Source: Protofrankia sp. CiT1 (GTDB lineage Bacteria; Actinomycetota; Actinomycetes; Frankiales; Frankiaceae). From it: a stretch of DNA of 33,445 bases. The notes under the pieces are model-generated. The model did not search any database, was not told where the DNA came from, and saw only the letters and a program-made list of their open reading frames with translations. This document shows positions 1-8,223 of this stretch, one piece after another. The DNA is taken from positions 12,584 to 46,028 of the forward strand of contig NZ_CAKJTL010000134.1 of assembly GCF_917627385.1 (NCBI RefSeq), given 5' to 3'. Made by a program: the position numbers and the translations under genes. Each line of letters opens with the position of its first letter. The first letter of the stretch is position 1.

Positions 1-30
1 ATCCACGCCCCTATTGCCGGGCGCTCTTAG
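1..30 (+). repeat. Truncated end of a MITE-like palindromic repeat (copy R0)
   Basis: The first 30 bases match the right end of the repeat at 2669-2878: both share ATCCAC, then CTATTGCCGGG or CTGTTGCCGAA, then a final CTCTTAG. The rest of the element lies outside the window. The terminal motif, read inward from the outside, is CTAAGAGCGCCCGGCAATAG, the best-preserved copy of the inverted end seen here. No gene ends at this boundary inside the window. Confidence 0.6.
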
Positions 31-193
31 TTCGCTGACAATCACCGATGCCCCGCGGGCTGATGGGCGCTACGGCCTGTCGTTGTCGACCCTGCGCGGC
101 TTCGCCTGCCCAGCAGAGAAATGCGTCCGCCCGGCAGAGGAACGGAGGAGCTGCCGGCCGCTCCACGCCCAACAAGCCAGGCGAACCGCAAGA

Positions 194-883
194 TCAGACG
201 ACAACCGGGTCAAGGAGGTGGGGGTCGTTGTTACGTACGTTCCCAACCCTCGAACTGACGGGGTACGCCCGCAACATGCCGGCGGGCGCCGGCCCGAGCA
301 TCCCCGTCACGGCTTCCGGGTCGTTGACGCACGGGTCGAGCCAGCGCGACCAGGAGGCCTGTGGGAGAAGCACGGGCGAACGTGGATGCAGAAACTCCAG
401 CCCACCGGCCGCGGTGGTGGTGATGACGGTGAAGGTCGCGAGCACACCGCCCGATGGCGGATGCCACACCTCGTAAAGACCCGCGAGCCCGGCGGGCGTA
501 TCGTCAGCCGGCCGTACCAGGTAGGGCTGTCCGCGGCGGGCGCCATCGGCCCGGTGCCATTCGTAATAGCCGGTTGCCGGTACCAGGCAGCGACGGGCGC
601 GCAGCGCGGCACGGAACGCGGGCTTGGTGGCGACCGTCTCCGCCCGGGCATTGATCAGACGGTTACCGATCGCGACATCACGTGCCCATGATGGCACCAG
701 CCCCCAGCGGGCCGTCCGCAACCGCGCGCCTGCCAGCGGCCCCTCAGACGGAATGACAACCACCGGAGCGATGTTGGTCGGTGACACGTTGAAGTTCGGC
801 TGAACGCCGTCAGTCTCATCACGTGCCGCGAACGACTCCGTCAGTTGCCGTGCGCTCAAAGCGTTGGCGTAACGACCGCACAC
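194..883 (-). CDS. SOS response-associated peptidase (SRAP/YedK/HMCES family)
   Basis: 229-residue SRAP-domain protein. The family senses abasic sites in single-stranded DNA and forms a thiazolidine DNA-protein crosslink through the N-terminal cysteine. The start is placed at the GTG at 883-881 because this makes the protein begin M-C-G-R-Y, putting the catalytic cysteine at position 2 as the family requires. A longer reading frame upstream would bury it. Other family signatures are N-A-R-A-E-T with its conserved Asn, the G-Y-Y-E-W segment with the catalytic Glu, and H-P-R-S-P-V-L-L-P near the C-terminus with the conserved His. Length matches the family (about 220-250). It stands alone, with a 118-bp gap to the next minus-strand gene upstream. 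Assignment is firm; the in vivo role in abasic-site protection is from family knowledge. Confidence 0.93.
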   Translation of the reverse strand: MCGRYANALSARQLTESFAARDETDGVQPNFNVSPTNIAPVVVIPSEGPLAGARLRTARWGLVPSWARDVAIGNRLINARAETVATKPAFRAALRARRCLVPATGYYEWHRADGARRGQPYLVRPADDTPAGLAGLYEVWHPPSGGVLATFTVITTTAAGGLEFLHPRSPVLLPQASWSRWLDPCVNDPEAVTGMLGPAPAGMLRAYPVSSRVGNVRNNDPHLLDPVVV

Positions 884-1001
884 AGCATGACAGTCTGCCA
901 GCGAGCGGCCCGGCCCGCATCCGGCCGTCACGGCCCGGCCCGGCCATCACCAATAGGCCATCACCGTCTGATCGCGTCGGGTGCCGACCATCGGCTGATC
1001 A

Positions 1002-1676
1002 TCAACGGAACAGCCACGCGGCCGCGACAGCCAGGCAGAACAGCGCCACCATCGCGAACAAGGCCACCCAGAGCCCCGCCGGTATGCGGGTCAGGCGGGC
1101 CAGCTGGTCCGGGTCTGACGTCGGCGCACCGCGGCGACGGGTCCGCTGCACCTCGATGATCGGCCTCACCCCACCGATGAGGAGGAACCAGGTGATGAAG
1201 GCCGCGAACACCTCCTGCGAACGAAATGGCGCCAACATGGACACCGCGACGACTGTCGCGGCGCTCAGCACTATCGACAGTGCGCCAAAGGCGTTGCGGA
1301 TGGCCACCAAGACCCCGAGCAGCAGCGCGACGCTCAGTCGCAACAACAGGCTCACCTGGTTGGCCGCCAGCAGCGCGGCACCGCCAAGCCCGAGGACGGA
1401 GGGCGTAATATAGCCGGCCGCTACCGTGATAACGACGCCTGGCCCGGTCGGGCGGCCCGCCGACACGGTTACCCCGGATGTATCCGAATGCAGCCGGATG
1501 CCGCCAAGGCGCCGGCCGCTTCCGACCGCCGCAAGCGCATGCCCACCCTCGTGCGCAATAGTGATCACATGTCGAGCCAGCGGCCACAGGCGATTGTTGA
1601 GCACCACGAGAAGGGCGACCGCGCCACCGGCAACGGCTGTCCATCGTGGCGGGTCACCTGTGGTGAACAACTGCAT
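1002..1676 (-). CDS. M50-like membrane zinc metalloprotease
   Basis: 224-residue hydrophobic protein with an H-E-G-G-H zinc motif at residues 42-46, inside or next to the first long hydrophobic stretch, as in the M50B-like actinobacterial membrane peptidases. At least four further hydrophobic segments follow (about 80-105, 110-130, 140-155, 160-175), and the last about 25 residues form a C-terminal membrane helix. A basic linker (R-T-R-R-R-G) precedes a short cytoplasmic-looking segment. The family is related to site-2 proteases, but no substrate is known for this branch, so a role in regulated intramembrane proteolysis is only possible. The ATG at 1676 is used; no strong ribosome binding site precedes it. 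A promoter-like sequence lies about 90 bp upstream on the same strand. It is divergent from the acyltransferase gene at 1922. Confidence 0.82.
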   Translation of the reverse strand: MQLFTTGDPPRWTAVAGGAVALLVVLNNRLWPLARHVITIAHEGGHALAAVGSGRRLGGIRLHSDTSGVTVSAGRPTGPGVVITVAAGYITPSVLGLGGAALLAANQVSLLLRLSVALLLGVLVAIRNAFGALSIVLSAATVVAVSMLAPFRSQEVFAAFITWFLLIGGVRPIIEVQRTRRRGAPTSDPDQLARLTRIPAGLWVALFAMVALFCLAVAAAWLFR

Positions 1677-1762
1677 CCACTCGTCAGGCGTCGTACGTCT
1701 CCTGTCTCAACTGTCGCCGCCGACGGGCGGGTGCGGTGTCGGTGCGACCGCCAGGACCCGAG

Positions 1763-1791
1763 TATGCAATGCTCAGCAAAAGGGGTGTCAA
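1763..1791 (-). promoter_or_regulatory. Candidate promoter for the M50-like gene
   Basis: On the minus strand a perfect -35 box TTGACA (1791-1786) is followed by a 17-bp spacer and TGCATA (1768-1763). This would give a transcript start near 1756 and a leader of about 80 nt before the ATG at 1676. The -10 is imperfect, so the call rests mainly on the -35 box, the spacing and the divergent intergenic position. Confidence 0.4.
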
Positions 1792-1921
1792 GCACCAGGC
1801 GGTATGAGGTTCCGCCGGGTCACCGTGCCAAGGGTACGATCAGATAATCACTTCTCGTGGCCGATCGGGGCCGCAGGTCGAGTCATCGTCACGACAGGGA
1901 ACGTCTGGAGGTAAGGAGCGG

Positions 1922-2671
1922 GTGGCGGATCTCGTCTACAAGCCAGTGGTCCGTTTCGCGCTCGGGGTCTTCAAGGCCCTCGATCTCACGTTGGACGTCC
2001 GGGGACAGGAACGCGTACCAGCCATCGGTGGATGCGTGGTAGCGATCAACCATGTATCATACCTGGACTTCGCGCTTGCCGGTGTTCCGTTCTGGTACTC
2101 CCACCGCCGCCTGGTACGCTTCATGGCCAAACATGAAGTCTTCACCCATCCGCTTGCCGGGCCTCTGATGCGGGGAATGCGTCATATCCCCGTCGACCGA
2201 TCGGCGGGCGCCGGCTCATACCGTCACGCGGTGCGAGCTCTGCGGGCCGGTGAACTCGTGGGTGTCTTTCCCGAGGCGACGGTCGGTCGCAGCTTCTGTC
2301 TCCAGCCCTTCAAGTCAGGGGCGGCCCGGATGGCCGCCGAAGCAGGCGTTCCGATACTCCCAGTAATTGTTTGGGGCAGCCAGCGCATCCTCACCAAGGG
2401 GCGGCCGCGTAATTTCCGGGCCGCGCGAGGAACCCCCGTGTCGATCACGGTTGGTGAAGCGATCCCGGCGGTCGACCTGAAGGACGCCCAGGCTGGGACG
2501 CAACTGCTGGCTGACGCGATGGCGAAGCTTCTCGCCGACGCCCAGCGGGACTACCCGCCGCCACCACCAGGCGAGTCACCATGGTGGCTGCCCGCTCACC
2601 TCGGTGGCTGCGCACCCACGCCCGAGGCGGTCGCGCGCGAACGGGCCGCGCTCCGCGACAAGAAGAAGTAA
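1922..2671 (+). CDS. PlsC-type 1-acyl-sn-glycerol-3-phosphate acyltransferase
   Basis: 249-residue acyltransferase of the PlsC/LPLAT family, which transfers acyl chains to lysophospholipid or related acceptors at the inner face of the membrane. The four family blocks are visible: N-H-V-S-Y-L-D (catalytic H44 and D49), I-P-V-D-R (89-93), F-P-E-A-T (116-120, a variant of FPEGT) and V-P-I-L-P-V-I-V-W-G. The GTG start follows a GGAGGTAAGGAG tract at 1907-1918, an unusually strong ribosome binding site. The C-terminus is proline-rich and ends in Lys-Lys-Lys. The TAA stop at 2669-2671 lies within the first bases of the palindromic repeat at 2669-2878, so the present C-terminus may have been set by the repeat. 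The acyl acceptor cannot be told from sequence; mycobacteria-type glycolipid acylation is an alternative to phosphatidate synthesis. Confidence 0.92.
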   Translation: MADLVYKPVVRFALGVFKALDLTLDVRGQERVPAIGGCVVAINHVSYLDFALAGVPFWYSHRRLVRFMAKHEVFTHPLAGPLMRGMRHIPVDRSAGAGSYRHAVRALRAGELVGVFPEATVGRSFCLQPFKSGAARMAAEAGVPILPVIVWGSQRILTKGRPRNFRAARGTPVSITVGEAIPAVDLKDAQAGTQLLADAMAKLLADAQRDYPPPPPGESPWWLPAHLGGCAPTPEAVARERAALRDKKK

Positions 2672-2878
2672 GAGGCTCCGGCAATAGGGCGTTCGATCAG
2701 ACAACGGCGTCCGGGTCGATGGATCGTGAGGCGGAGGAGGGAGACGCCGGAGGTATTGGGCGCTGGCCGAGGAGCCTGGGTATCCGTCCGCTGCCTCCGG
2801 TGGCTCCCTTCGCTGCCTTGCGCCGCACGCACCCAACCCCGCTCCTTGATCCACATTTCTGTTGCCGAACACTCTTAG
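2669..2878. repeat. MITE-like imperfect palindrome, full-length copy (R1)
   Basis: About 210 bp bounded by inverted ends: TAAGAGGCTCCGGCAATAGG (2669-2688) and the complement of 2859-2878, TAAGAGTGTTCGGCAACAGA, identical at 15 of 20 positions. An inner pair of arms, 2737-2754 and 2793-2810, is also complementary (14 Watson-Crick plus 3 wobble pairs of 18), so the element could fold into a nested hairpin. Its left half matches 19897-19977 at about 84% by hand count, and its right end matches 1-30. No transposase is encoded. The outermost TAA is the stop codon of the upstream acyltransferase. Confidence 0.75.
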
Positions 2879-2895
2879 ATCTTCGTTCCGGTCGT

Positions 2896-2952
2896 CACAC
2901 CCAACCAGGACCGCCGCACCCAACCAGGGCCACCGCACCCAGCCAGGACCGC
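2896..2952. repeat. 19-bp tandem repeat, three units
   Basis: Three consecutive 19-bp units (2896-2914, 2915-2933, 2934-2952) built on CGCACCCAACCAGGACCGC, each differing at one to three positions. The unit length is not a multiple of three and no convincing gene runs through it, so it looks non-coding. It starts 18 bp after repeat R1. Confidence 0.85.
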
Positions 2953-3104
2953 TCATGGCCGTTTCTTCGCGCCGCGGCAGGCACCGAGACGGCAGGACGG
3001 CAGCGGGCCTGCCGGGTTCGCCAATGCGCCCGGCCCTGTGCGCGAGCGGTGCCGCTCCGCTGGCCGCACCGGACGAATGCAGCGCCCCGGACCAGCGGCG
3101 CCAA

Positions 3105-3172
3105 GTGGATACACGACTGATCGAGATCCTTGCGGCCGATGCTCGGCCACCGCGGCCGGATGCTCTTATAGC
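3105..3172 (+). pseudogene. Possible remnant of an Lrp/AsnC-type regulator
   Basis: A short stretch translates to V-D-T-R-L-I-E-I-L-A-A-D-A-R-P-P followed by about six more residues. It closely resembles the first helix of the Lrp/AsnC winged-helix domain, where members read like LD-x-x-D-R-x-I-L-x-x-L-x-x-D-A-R. Neither the recognition helix nor the ligand-binding domain follows in any frame, so at most this is a decayed fragment. The match is short and could be chance; a neighbouring intact GntR-type regulator makes a regulatory remnant plausible. Confidence 0.25.
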
Positions 3173-3199
3173 ACAGGGGTCAGCGACCCTTTACAGAAG

Positions 3200-3228
3200 G
3201 GGTGGCTGGAAATTTTTTCCAGCCACCC
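3200..3228. terminator. Perfect 13-bp stem-loop (terminator or operator)
   Basis: GGGTGGCTGGAAA (3200-3212) and its exact complement (3216-3228) enclose a TTT loop. The stem is long and stable, but there is no T-run after it on the plus strand. It lies over 500 bp downstream of the nearest plus-strand gene end and 215 bp upstream of the GntR regulator. It could be an actinobacterial terminator without a U-tract, or a palindromic binding site upstream of the regulator gene. Confidence 0.5.
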
Positions 3229-3442
3229 TCACGCTCAACAACCCCAGCCAGCATCCCCATCGGGCCAGGCAAAGACTACTTGTGGACAACATCGAAGCCT
3301 CGGATGTGTCCGGGCTCTCTAGGGAACAGGGACGACCCATTGGTAACCTCAAGCACCAACAACATTTGAGCTGAACCCCTTGGCTCGCCGGGTCCGTGTT
3401 GTAAAGAGACTCACCTGTTCGTTGTCGATGGAGGCGCCCACG

Positions 3443-4249
3443 ATGGCTGTACAAGAGCTGGCGATGCCGGCTACTAGCAGGGCCGGCACGGTGGTCGCGA
3501 TCGGGCAGCAGGTTCGAGTCCCGAAGACCGCCGAACTCGTCGCGGCCCACCTGCGGCGCCGCATCGTGCGGGGAGAACTCGTCGAAGGTGACGCGCTGCC
3601 GCCCGAGGCCACCCTCATGGAACAGTTCGGTGTCTCCCGGCCGACACTGCGAGAAGCATTCCGGGTCCTGGAATCCGAGGCGCTGATCACAGTCAGGCGC
3701 GGCGCACATGGTGGTGCGCGGGTGCACACACCAAACGGCGACATCGCCGCCCGCTACGCCGCCCTGGTTCTGGAGTACCGCGGTACCACGCTGGCCGATA
3801 TCCACCAGGCCCGCGCTGTGATTGAGCCGCCCTGCGTGGCGATCCTGGCGGAGAACCACACACAGGATGACCTGGACAAACTCCGGCTCGCGGTAGGCGA
3901 GACCGCCGCCGCCACAGCGACCGACGATCCAGGCCAGTGCCTACAGGCCAATCTCGCCTTCCATATCCTGTTGGTGGATCTCGCTGGGAACACGACGCTC
4001 TCGGTTCTGTCGGGCATGCTGCGCCACATTCTCGATCTCGCAACGATCTCCCAGCCCGCCGCTGAGCGTGGACCCGAGCACCGGCTCGCCATCCGTCGGC
4101 GCCTCCTCGACCATGAACGCGTCGTGGACCTCATCGAGGCCCGTGAGGCTCGCGCCGCCGAAGATCTTTGGCGAGAACACCTACTGGAAGCCGGCCGTTA
4201 CCTGACCGACGGTCCGGTGGCCGCGACCGTGCTCGATCTACTCGGCTGA
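3443..4249 (+). CDS. FadR-type GntR family transcriptional regulator
   Basis: 268-residue regulator with an N-terminal winged helix-turn-helix (about residues 28-95; note L-P-P-E-A-T-L-M-E-Q-F-G-V-S-R-P-T-L-R-E-A) and a C-terminal all-helical FCD effector domain (about 115-250), the layout of the FadR subfamily. These proteins usually bind carboxylic acids and repress or activate nearby catabolic genes. The ATG at 3443 is chosen because GGAGG at 3430-3434 sits 8 nt upstream; an in-frame ATG at 3428 and a TTG further upstream lack this. The FCD metal ligands are not clearly placed: H156-like positions in A-F-H-I-L-L and the later D-H-E and E-H-L-L segments are candidates. It converges on the DadA-like gene, so its targets are not evident from the layout. 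Confidence 0.9.
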   Translation: MAVQELAMPATSRAGTVVAIGQQVRVPKTAELVAAHLRRRIVRGELVEGDALPPEATLMEQFGVSRPTLREAFRVLESEALITVRRGAHGGARVHTPNGDIAARYAALVLEYRGTTLADIHQARAVIEPPCVAILAENHTQDDLDKLRLAVGETAAATATDDPGQCLQANLAFHILLVDLAGNTTLSVLSGMLRHILDLATISQPAAERGPEHRLAIRRRLLDHERVVDLIEAREARAAEDLWREHLLEAGRYLTDGPVAATVLDLLG

Positions 4250-4284
4250 TCGGTAAGGGCCCGTGACCGTTGTTCGGCCCCGCG

Positions 4285-4446
4285 TCAGAGCCCGGATTGG
4301 TTACGTGCCCGGTCAACCGCATCAGTTCGTGTCTCGAAAGGGCCGTCAGCAAGCAGCCCAGCAATCGACCAGCGCACGACCCACCAGCGATGGCCCTCAT
4401 CGCAGATGACCTGGACGGCCCCAGCGCCGCCGGGAACGACAGCCAC
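4285..4446 (-). CDS. Possible small unknown protein
   Basis: The 53 codons from the GTG at 4446 encode a compact sequence with G-H-R-W-W-V-V-R and F-E-T-R-T-D-A-V-D-R-A-R, reminiscent of small single-domain proteins (DUF2188-like) that end in a threonine-x-x-x-A-x-x-x-A-R helix. The frame stays open upstream to 4773 but reads like non-coding sequence there. No ribosome binding site precedes the GTG. It may be a real small gene, the tail of a decayed one, or chance. Confidence 0.3.
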   Translation of the reverse strand: MAVVPGGAGAVQVICDEGHRWWVVRWSIAGLLADGPFETRTDAVDRARNQSGL

Positions 4447-4899
4447 CTGGGGAGGACGGCGGCGGGCTCCTGCCCATGATCTGGAAAGTGAATGGCAGGG
4501 CGCCGCCAGCCGCCCGTCCGCTCTGCCAGATTCCCCCCGGCTTCCGGGCGCGCGTGAAGAACAATGATTACGCATCCTCTGGCCCCCAGATTCAGATTCT
4601 CTGAGGCCGCCCACCGCGCAGAAACTCCCAACCGCGCGGCCGTTGGCCGACTCGGCGGTCAACGGCCGGCCATCCGACGCTGTGCCGATGGCACGACCGC
4701 TCATCACCTGCCCAGGCAGACTTGCACCCCGCGCGGGAGTTGTCAAAGCACGATCGGCGGGCGCAGCCGACACCCGATCGCCTCACCACAATTTGCGACT
4801 GAGAGTATTTCAATGACTTCACATTGCCACTACCCGCCAACCTGACAAACCCGCGGCCGGCGGAAACAAGTCGGCCCGCCCAGATGGCCGAGCTACCCG
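4447..4899. other. Intergenic stretch without a convincing gene
   Basis: About 450 bp between the possible small gene and the DadA-like gene. No reading frame here has family features. On the minus strand TTGACA (4746-4741) is followed by the perfect 10-bp palindrome CCCGCGCGGG (4728-4737), which resembles an operator inside a promoter. The expected -10 (AAGTCT, 4723-4718) is poor, so I do not call a promoter. Confidence 0.4.
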
Positions 4900-6240
4900 T
4901 CAGCGCAGTGGATCGAAAGGCGCGAGCTCGGCCGGAGAGCGGCCCGTGATGACCGCCTCGGCCACCAGCTGGCCGGTGACTGGTCCGAGTGTGATACCCC
5001 ACATCCCGTGACCGCCTGCGACAAACACCCGTGGTGACGCGGTACGCCCGATCAGCGGAAGACCGTCCGGGCTACACGGGCGAGAACCAACCCACTCCTG
5101 CGTCCGCGTATCGAGATCGACGCCGGCCAGCAAGGGGCGAACCGCGTTGACGATCGCCATGACACGGCGGCGGTCGAGCGGCGCATGCGGCTCCCGGAAC
5201 TCCATCATCCCGGCGATGCGCAGCCGCCCCCCCAGCGGTGTGCACGCCACCCGGTGGGCGGGAAAGTAGAGCGGGCCCTGCGGTAAGTCGCGTGCCGCGA
5301 CGCTGAAGCTGTACCCGCGCCCCGCCTGGACGGGAGTCCGGACCCCAAACGAACGAACAAGATGGGGCAACCACGCACCGCTGGCAACTACCACCGCGTC
5401 GAACCGGCCACGCTGCCCGGTGGAGAGCTCCACGCTTACATCAGCGGCGCCAGCACGGTATCGATCATGACGATCAGCGTGGATGGCGAGCACACCGACC
5501 CCCTCCCGCACCTCACCACCCCGAGCCCGGACGCTGTTCGCGAGCGACAGCACAAAGCTCCCGGGATCGCAGAATCGCTGGCCATTGATGCGGACCGCAG
5601 CGTTGATCTTATCTGTCAGCGCCGGCTGCAGTGTGCGCGCCGCGGGGCCATCGAGCAGGTCAAAATCAACGTGCTGGCCAGCGTCGCGGATCTCCTCCAG
5701 CTCCATGACCAACGCATCCCGCTCCCGTGGGTCACGGTAACAGGCCAGAAAGGGCACGGCAGTAGGGGTGGGTACCGCCACGCCACCGGCGGCAAGGAGG
5801 TCGAAAGCGTCGAACGCCCGCCGGTTGACAGGCACAAGGGCACCCATCGCCGTCCGCCAACGGCTGACCGTGCTGTTGCGGGCGAATTCGGCAAGGAATC
5901 GCAGCAGCCGCGGGTCGGCACGCGGCGGTACATACACGGGGGATGTCGACCTCAACGCGGCCCGCAGGCCATAGCGCAGCACAGCCGGTTCCGGCAACGG
6001 TGCCGCCAGGCTCGGAGTGAGCCAGCCGGCGTTGCCCCAGGACGACCCGGCGGCCACCTGGGCACGTTCGAACACTGTCACGCGGGCTCCGCGTTCCTGG
6101 AGAAACCACGCGGTGGCCAGCCCGACCATGCCGGCACCGACAACCGCCACCCGTTCCGTCCCGGGCGACCCGCGGCCGGCAGCGGAGCCCACGGATACCG
6201 GGCCTGCTTCTGATCTCCTGTCAGCGGACCAGTGCGTCAT
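4900..6240 (-). CDS. DadA-like FAD-dependent amino acid oxidase/dehydrogenase
   Basis: 446-residue DAO-family flavoprotein. The dinucleotide-binding G-A-G-M-V-G lies at residues 35-40, followed by an acidic strand end (V-T-V-F-E-R). The S-S-W-G-N-A-G-W-L-T segment is typical of DadA, which deaminates D-amino acids and passes electrons to the respiratory chain; DadA proteins are commonly about 415-435 residues. A second FAD-contact region near the C-terminus reads G-G-H-G-M-W-G-I-T-L-G-P. The first 30 residues are an unconserved extension and the true start may lie a little downstream. It stands alone, divergent from the rRNA methyltransferase and convergent with the GntR regulator. Glycine/sarcosine oxidase-like specificity is possible; the D-amino-acid assignment rests on the overall motif pattern. 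Confidence 0.87.
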   Translation of the reverse strand: MTHWSADRRSEAGPVSVGSAAGRGSPGTERVAVVGAGMVGLATAWFLQERGARVTVFERAQVAAGSSWGNAGWLTPSLAAPLPEPAVLRYGLRAALRSTSPVYVPPRADPRLLRFLAEFARNSTVSRWRTAMGALVPVNRRAFDAFDLLAAGGVAVPTPTAVPFLACYRDPRERDALVMELEEIRDAGQHVDFDLLDGPAARTLQPALTDKINAAVRINGQRFCDPGSFVLSLANSVRARGGEVREGVGVLAIHADRHDRYRAGAADVSVELSTGQRGRFDAVVVASGAWLPHLVRSFGVRTPVQAGRGYSFSVAARDLPQGPLYFPAHRVACTPLGGRLRIAGMMEFREPHAPLDRRRVMAIVNAVRPLLAGVDLDTRTQEWVGSRPCSPDGLPLIGRTASPRVFVAGGHGMWGITLGPVTGQLVAEAVITGRSPAELAPFDPLR

Positions 6241-6344
6241 ACCACCTCACCATCGGAACGCCAATTGGCCGTGGGTTGATCCGGTAGGCTGCGCCAGGCA
6301 CGTACTGTCGTTGCCATGCGGCCGATGATGACGGTGGGCCACGC

Positions 6345-7232
6345 GTGATTCATGCGGTTCTCACCTATCTCACATGCCCGATATGCGGGCTGTCTCTCAC
6401 CGTCGGCACCGGGCAGGTGCGCTGCCCGGACGGCCACGCGTACGACCTCGCTCGAGGAGGCCATCTGACGCTCACAACCGGCCGGGCCGCGGAAGTCGCC
6501 GGTGACCATGCGGAAATGGTCCGCTCACGAGAGGCGTTCCTCGCTGGCGGCCACTACGCGGCGCTCGCCGACCAGCTTGGCGCGGTCATCCGAAACTACA
6601 CGATCAAAAATGGAGCGATCGGCGGTGAACAGGTCTTCGTCGACGTCGGCGCGGGCCCTGGCTACTACCTGGCGCATCTGCTGAACCTGTGCCCCAGCGC
6701 GGTCGGCATCGCGCTTGACGTGTCCAGGCAAGCGCTGCGGCGCGCGGCGCGTGCGCATCCGCGGATCGGCGCGGTCGGTGTGGACCTGCGCGGGCCGCTG
6801 CCGGTGCGCACGGGCACCGCCTCGGTCGTGCTCGATGTCTTCGCGCCGCGCAATGTCACGGAAATGCACCGCATCCTCCGGCCGGACGGACATCTCGTCA
6901 TCGTAACGCCCACCGTCCGCCATCTGGCCGGACTTGTTGATTCGCTAGGTCTCGTCACGGTTGACGAACGAAAACCCGAGCGCCTCCGCTCGAAACTGGC
7001 TGGCTCCTTCGTCCAGCGGGACCAATGGACACTCGATCTGGATCTATCGCTTACCGCACAGGATCTTCTGCATCTCGTCATGATGGGTCCGACCGCACAC
7101 CACCGGCGCGCTGCCGACATACAGCTGCTCATCGAGGAACGATGGCCGGCCGGCGCGGCCTCGACGGCTTCGTTTATGATCGAATTATACGAGCCCTACG
7201 GCACACGCTCCCGTAAAGAGGCGGTCCCGTGA
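6345..7232 (+). CDS. rlmA: RlmA-type 23S rRNA (guanine-N1)-methyltransferase
   Basis: 295-residue SAM-dependent methyltransferase. The N-terminal zinc knuckle is complete (C11-x2-C14 and C27-x3-H31). It is followed by Y-D-L-A-R-G-G-H and G-D-H-A-E-M-V-R-S-R-E-A-F-L, the signature of the RlmA family. The SAM-binding motif V-D-V-G-A-G-P-G-Y-Y starts near residue 99. RlmA(I) methylates G745 and RlmA(II)/TlrB G748 in 23S rRNA helix 35; the latter contributes to tylosin-type macrolide resistance together with other methylases. Which guanine is modified here cannot be read from the sequence, though Gram-positive members are usually type II. The GTG start is the only reasonable in-frame start; its ribosome binding site is weak. 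Confidence 0.88.
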   Translation: MIHAVLTYLTCPICGLSLTVGTGQVRCPDGHAYDLARGGHLTLTTGRAAEVAGDHAEMVRSREAFLAGGHYAALADQLGAVIRNYTIKNGAIGGEQVFVDVGAGPGYYLAHLLNLCPSAVGIALDVSRQALRRAARAHPRIGAVGVDLRGPLPVRTGTASVVLDVFAPRNVTEMHRILRPDGHLVIVTPTVRHLAGLVDSLGLVTVDERKPERLRSKLAGSFVQRDQWTLDLDLSLTAQDLLHLVMMGPTAHHRRAADIQLLIEERWPAGAASTASFMIELYEPYGTRSRKEAVP

Positions 7233-7250
7233 ACAGGCGGCCCGCTGGGT

Positions 7251-8114
7251 TCAACGAACGTTTTGGTCGGCCGTGAACATTGTTTTGACCGTGACCGGCA
7301 CCAGCGCCCGCTGCGCGATGAGCCGCTCGAGTTCTCCGTACAGGCTGACGACAACCGCCTGATTCGCGTGTCCCAGCACCACTGCCCCCGGCTGGATGGC
7401 CTGGCGCGCGGCCGCGATGAGTTCGCCCGCCGTGACCCCCATCCGCGCGTCACCCACCGATCCGCTCCACATGAGGATCCGCGAATAGCCGAGTTCGGCA
7501 AGAACCGCTCGCGACCGCTCGTTATGCTCCCCGTACGGTGGGCGGAACCACGGTCGGGTGGTGACCCCGAATGTCCGGCTGACCCAGTCATCATTGCGTT
7601 CGACGTCAGCCCGCAGCGCCGCGTCGGAAAGGGTGCGGATACTCCGGTGGCTCCAGGTGTGGTTGACCATCGTGACCTGTCCGGATTCAATCAGCCGCCG
7701 GATGGCGTCAGCATGCTGGTTCCAGACGTTACGGTACATCCCGTTTGGCGCGAACGAGAGAGGAATATTCGTCCGGCTGGCGAAGCCGACATATCCGGCA
7801 ACCGCGACGGGATTAAAGCCGTCGTCAATAGTAAGCGCAACCCGGCGAGTCGTCTCCGGCGCGTTGAACAGAATTTGTTGCTGTTGGGGCACGGCGGACG
7901 ACGCCGACGGGCTGGCTGCCGGCTGCACGCTCGATGACGCCACCACCGGTGCCTGCAACCGCGGGACCGGCGTATCGGGCAACATGTGCGCAGACGGACC
8001 GCCAGGCTGCGCAGCGACCGCTGGCGGGGCGGGCTTCGGCCGCTCCCTGGCACAGCCGACAAGCATGTCAGCGGCTCCGAGGGCAAAAATTTTAGCAAGG
8101 ATACGTCGGTCCAC
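7251..8114 (-). CDS. Polysaccharide deacetylase lipoprotein (NodB domain)
   Basis: Carbohydrate esterase family 4 protein, 287 residues from the GTG at 8114. The N-terminus has basic residues, a hydrophobic stretch and a lipobox L-V-G-C with the modifiable cysteine at about residue 21, so it should be a surface lipoprotein. A Pro/Ala/Ser-rich linker runs to about residue 80. Catalytic motifs follow: T-I-D-D-G-F (about 95-100; base Asp and metal Asp), H-T-W-S-H (152-156; metal histidines) and R-P-P-Y-G (about 191-195). The family removes N- or O-acetyl groups from peptidoglycan or other polysaccharides. An in-frame TTG at 8150 would add 12 residues; neither start has a good ribosome binding site. 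It converges with the rRNA methyltransferase gene, with 18 bp between the stops. Confidence 0.88.
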   Translation of the reverse strand: MDRRILAKIFALGAADMLVGCARERPKPAPPAVAAQPGGPSAHMLPDTPVPRLQAPVVASSSVQPAASPSASSAVPQQQQILFNAPETTRRVALTIDDGFNPVAVAGYVGFASRTNIPLSFAPNGMYRNVWNQHADAIRRLIESGQVTMVNHTWSHRSIRTLSDAALRADVERNDDWVSRTFGVTTRPWFRPPYGEHNERSRAVLAELGYSRILMWSGSVGDARMGVTAGELIAAARQAIQPGAVVLGHANQAVVVSLYGELERLIAQRALVPVTVKTMFTADQNVR

Positions 8115-8223
8115 CCACGGGATTCTGAGGACTCCGACTACGGAGCGCAACTACAAGGACATGGATCTCGCCGCTCCGCGCAGTCGGGCCCCCTGCGGCA
8201 GGCCACGGATCCGGGCAACAGGA

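Noticed and set aside
3511-3522. GGTTCGAGTCCC, resembling a tRNA T-loop
   Set aside because: It lies inside the GntR gene in good coding context, and no acceptor, D or anticodon arms can be folded around it.
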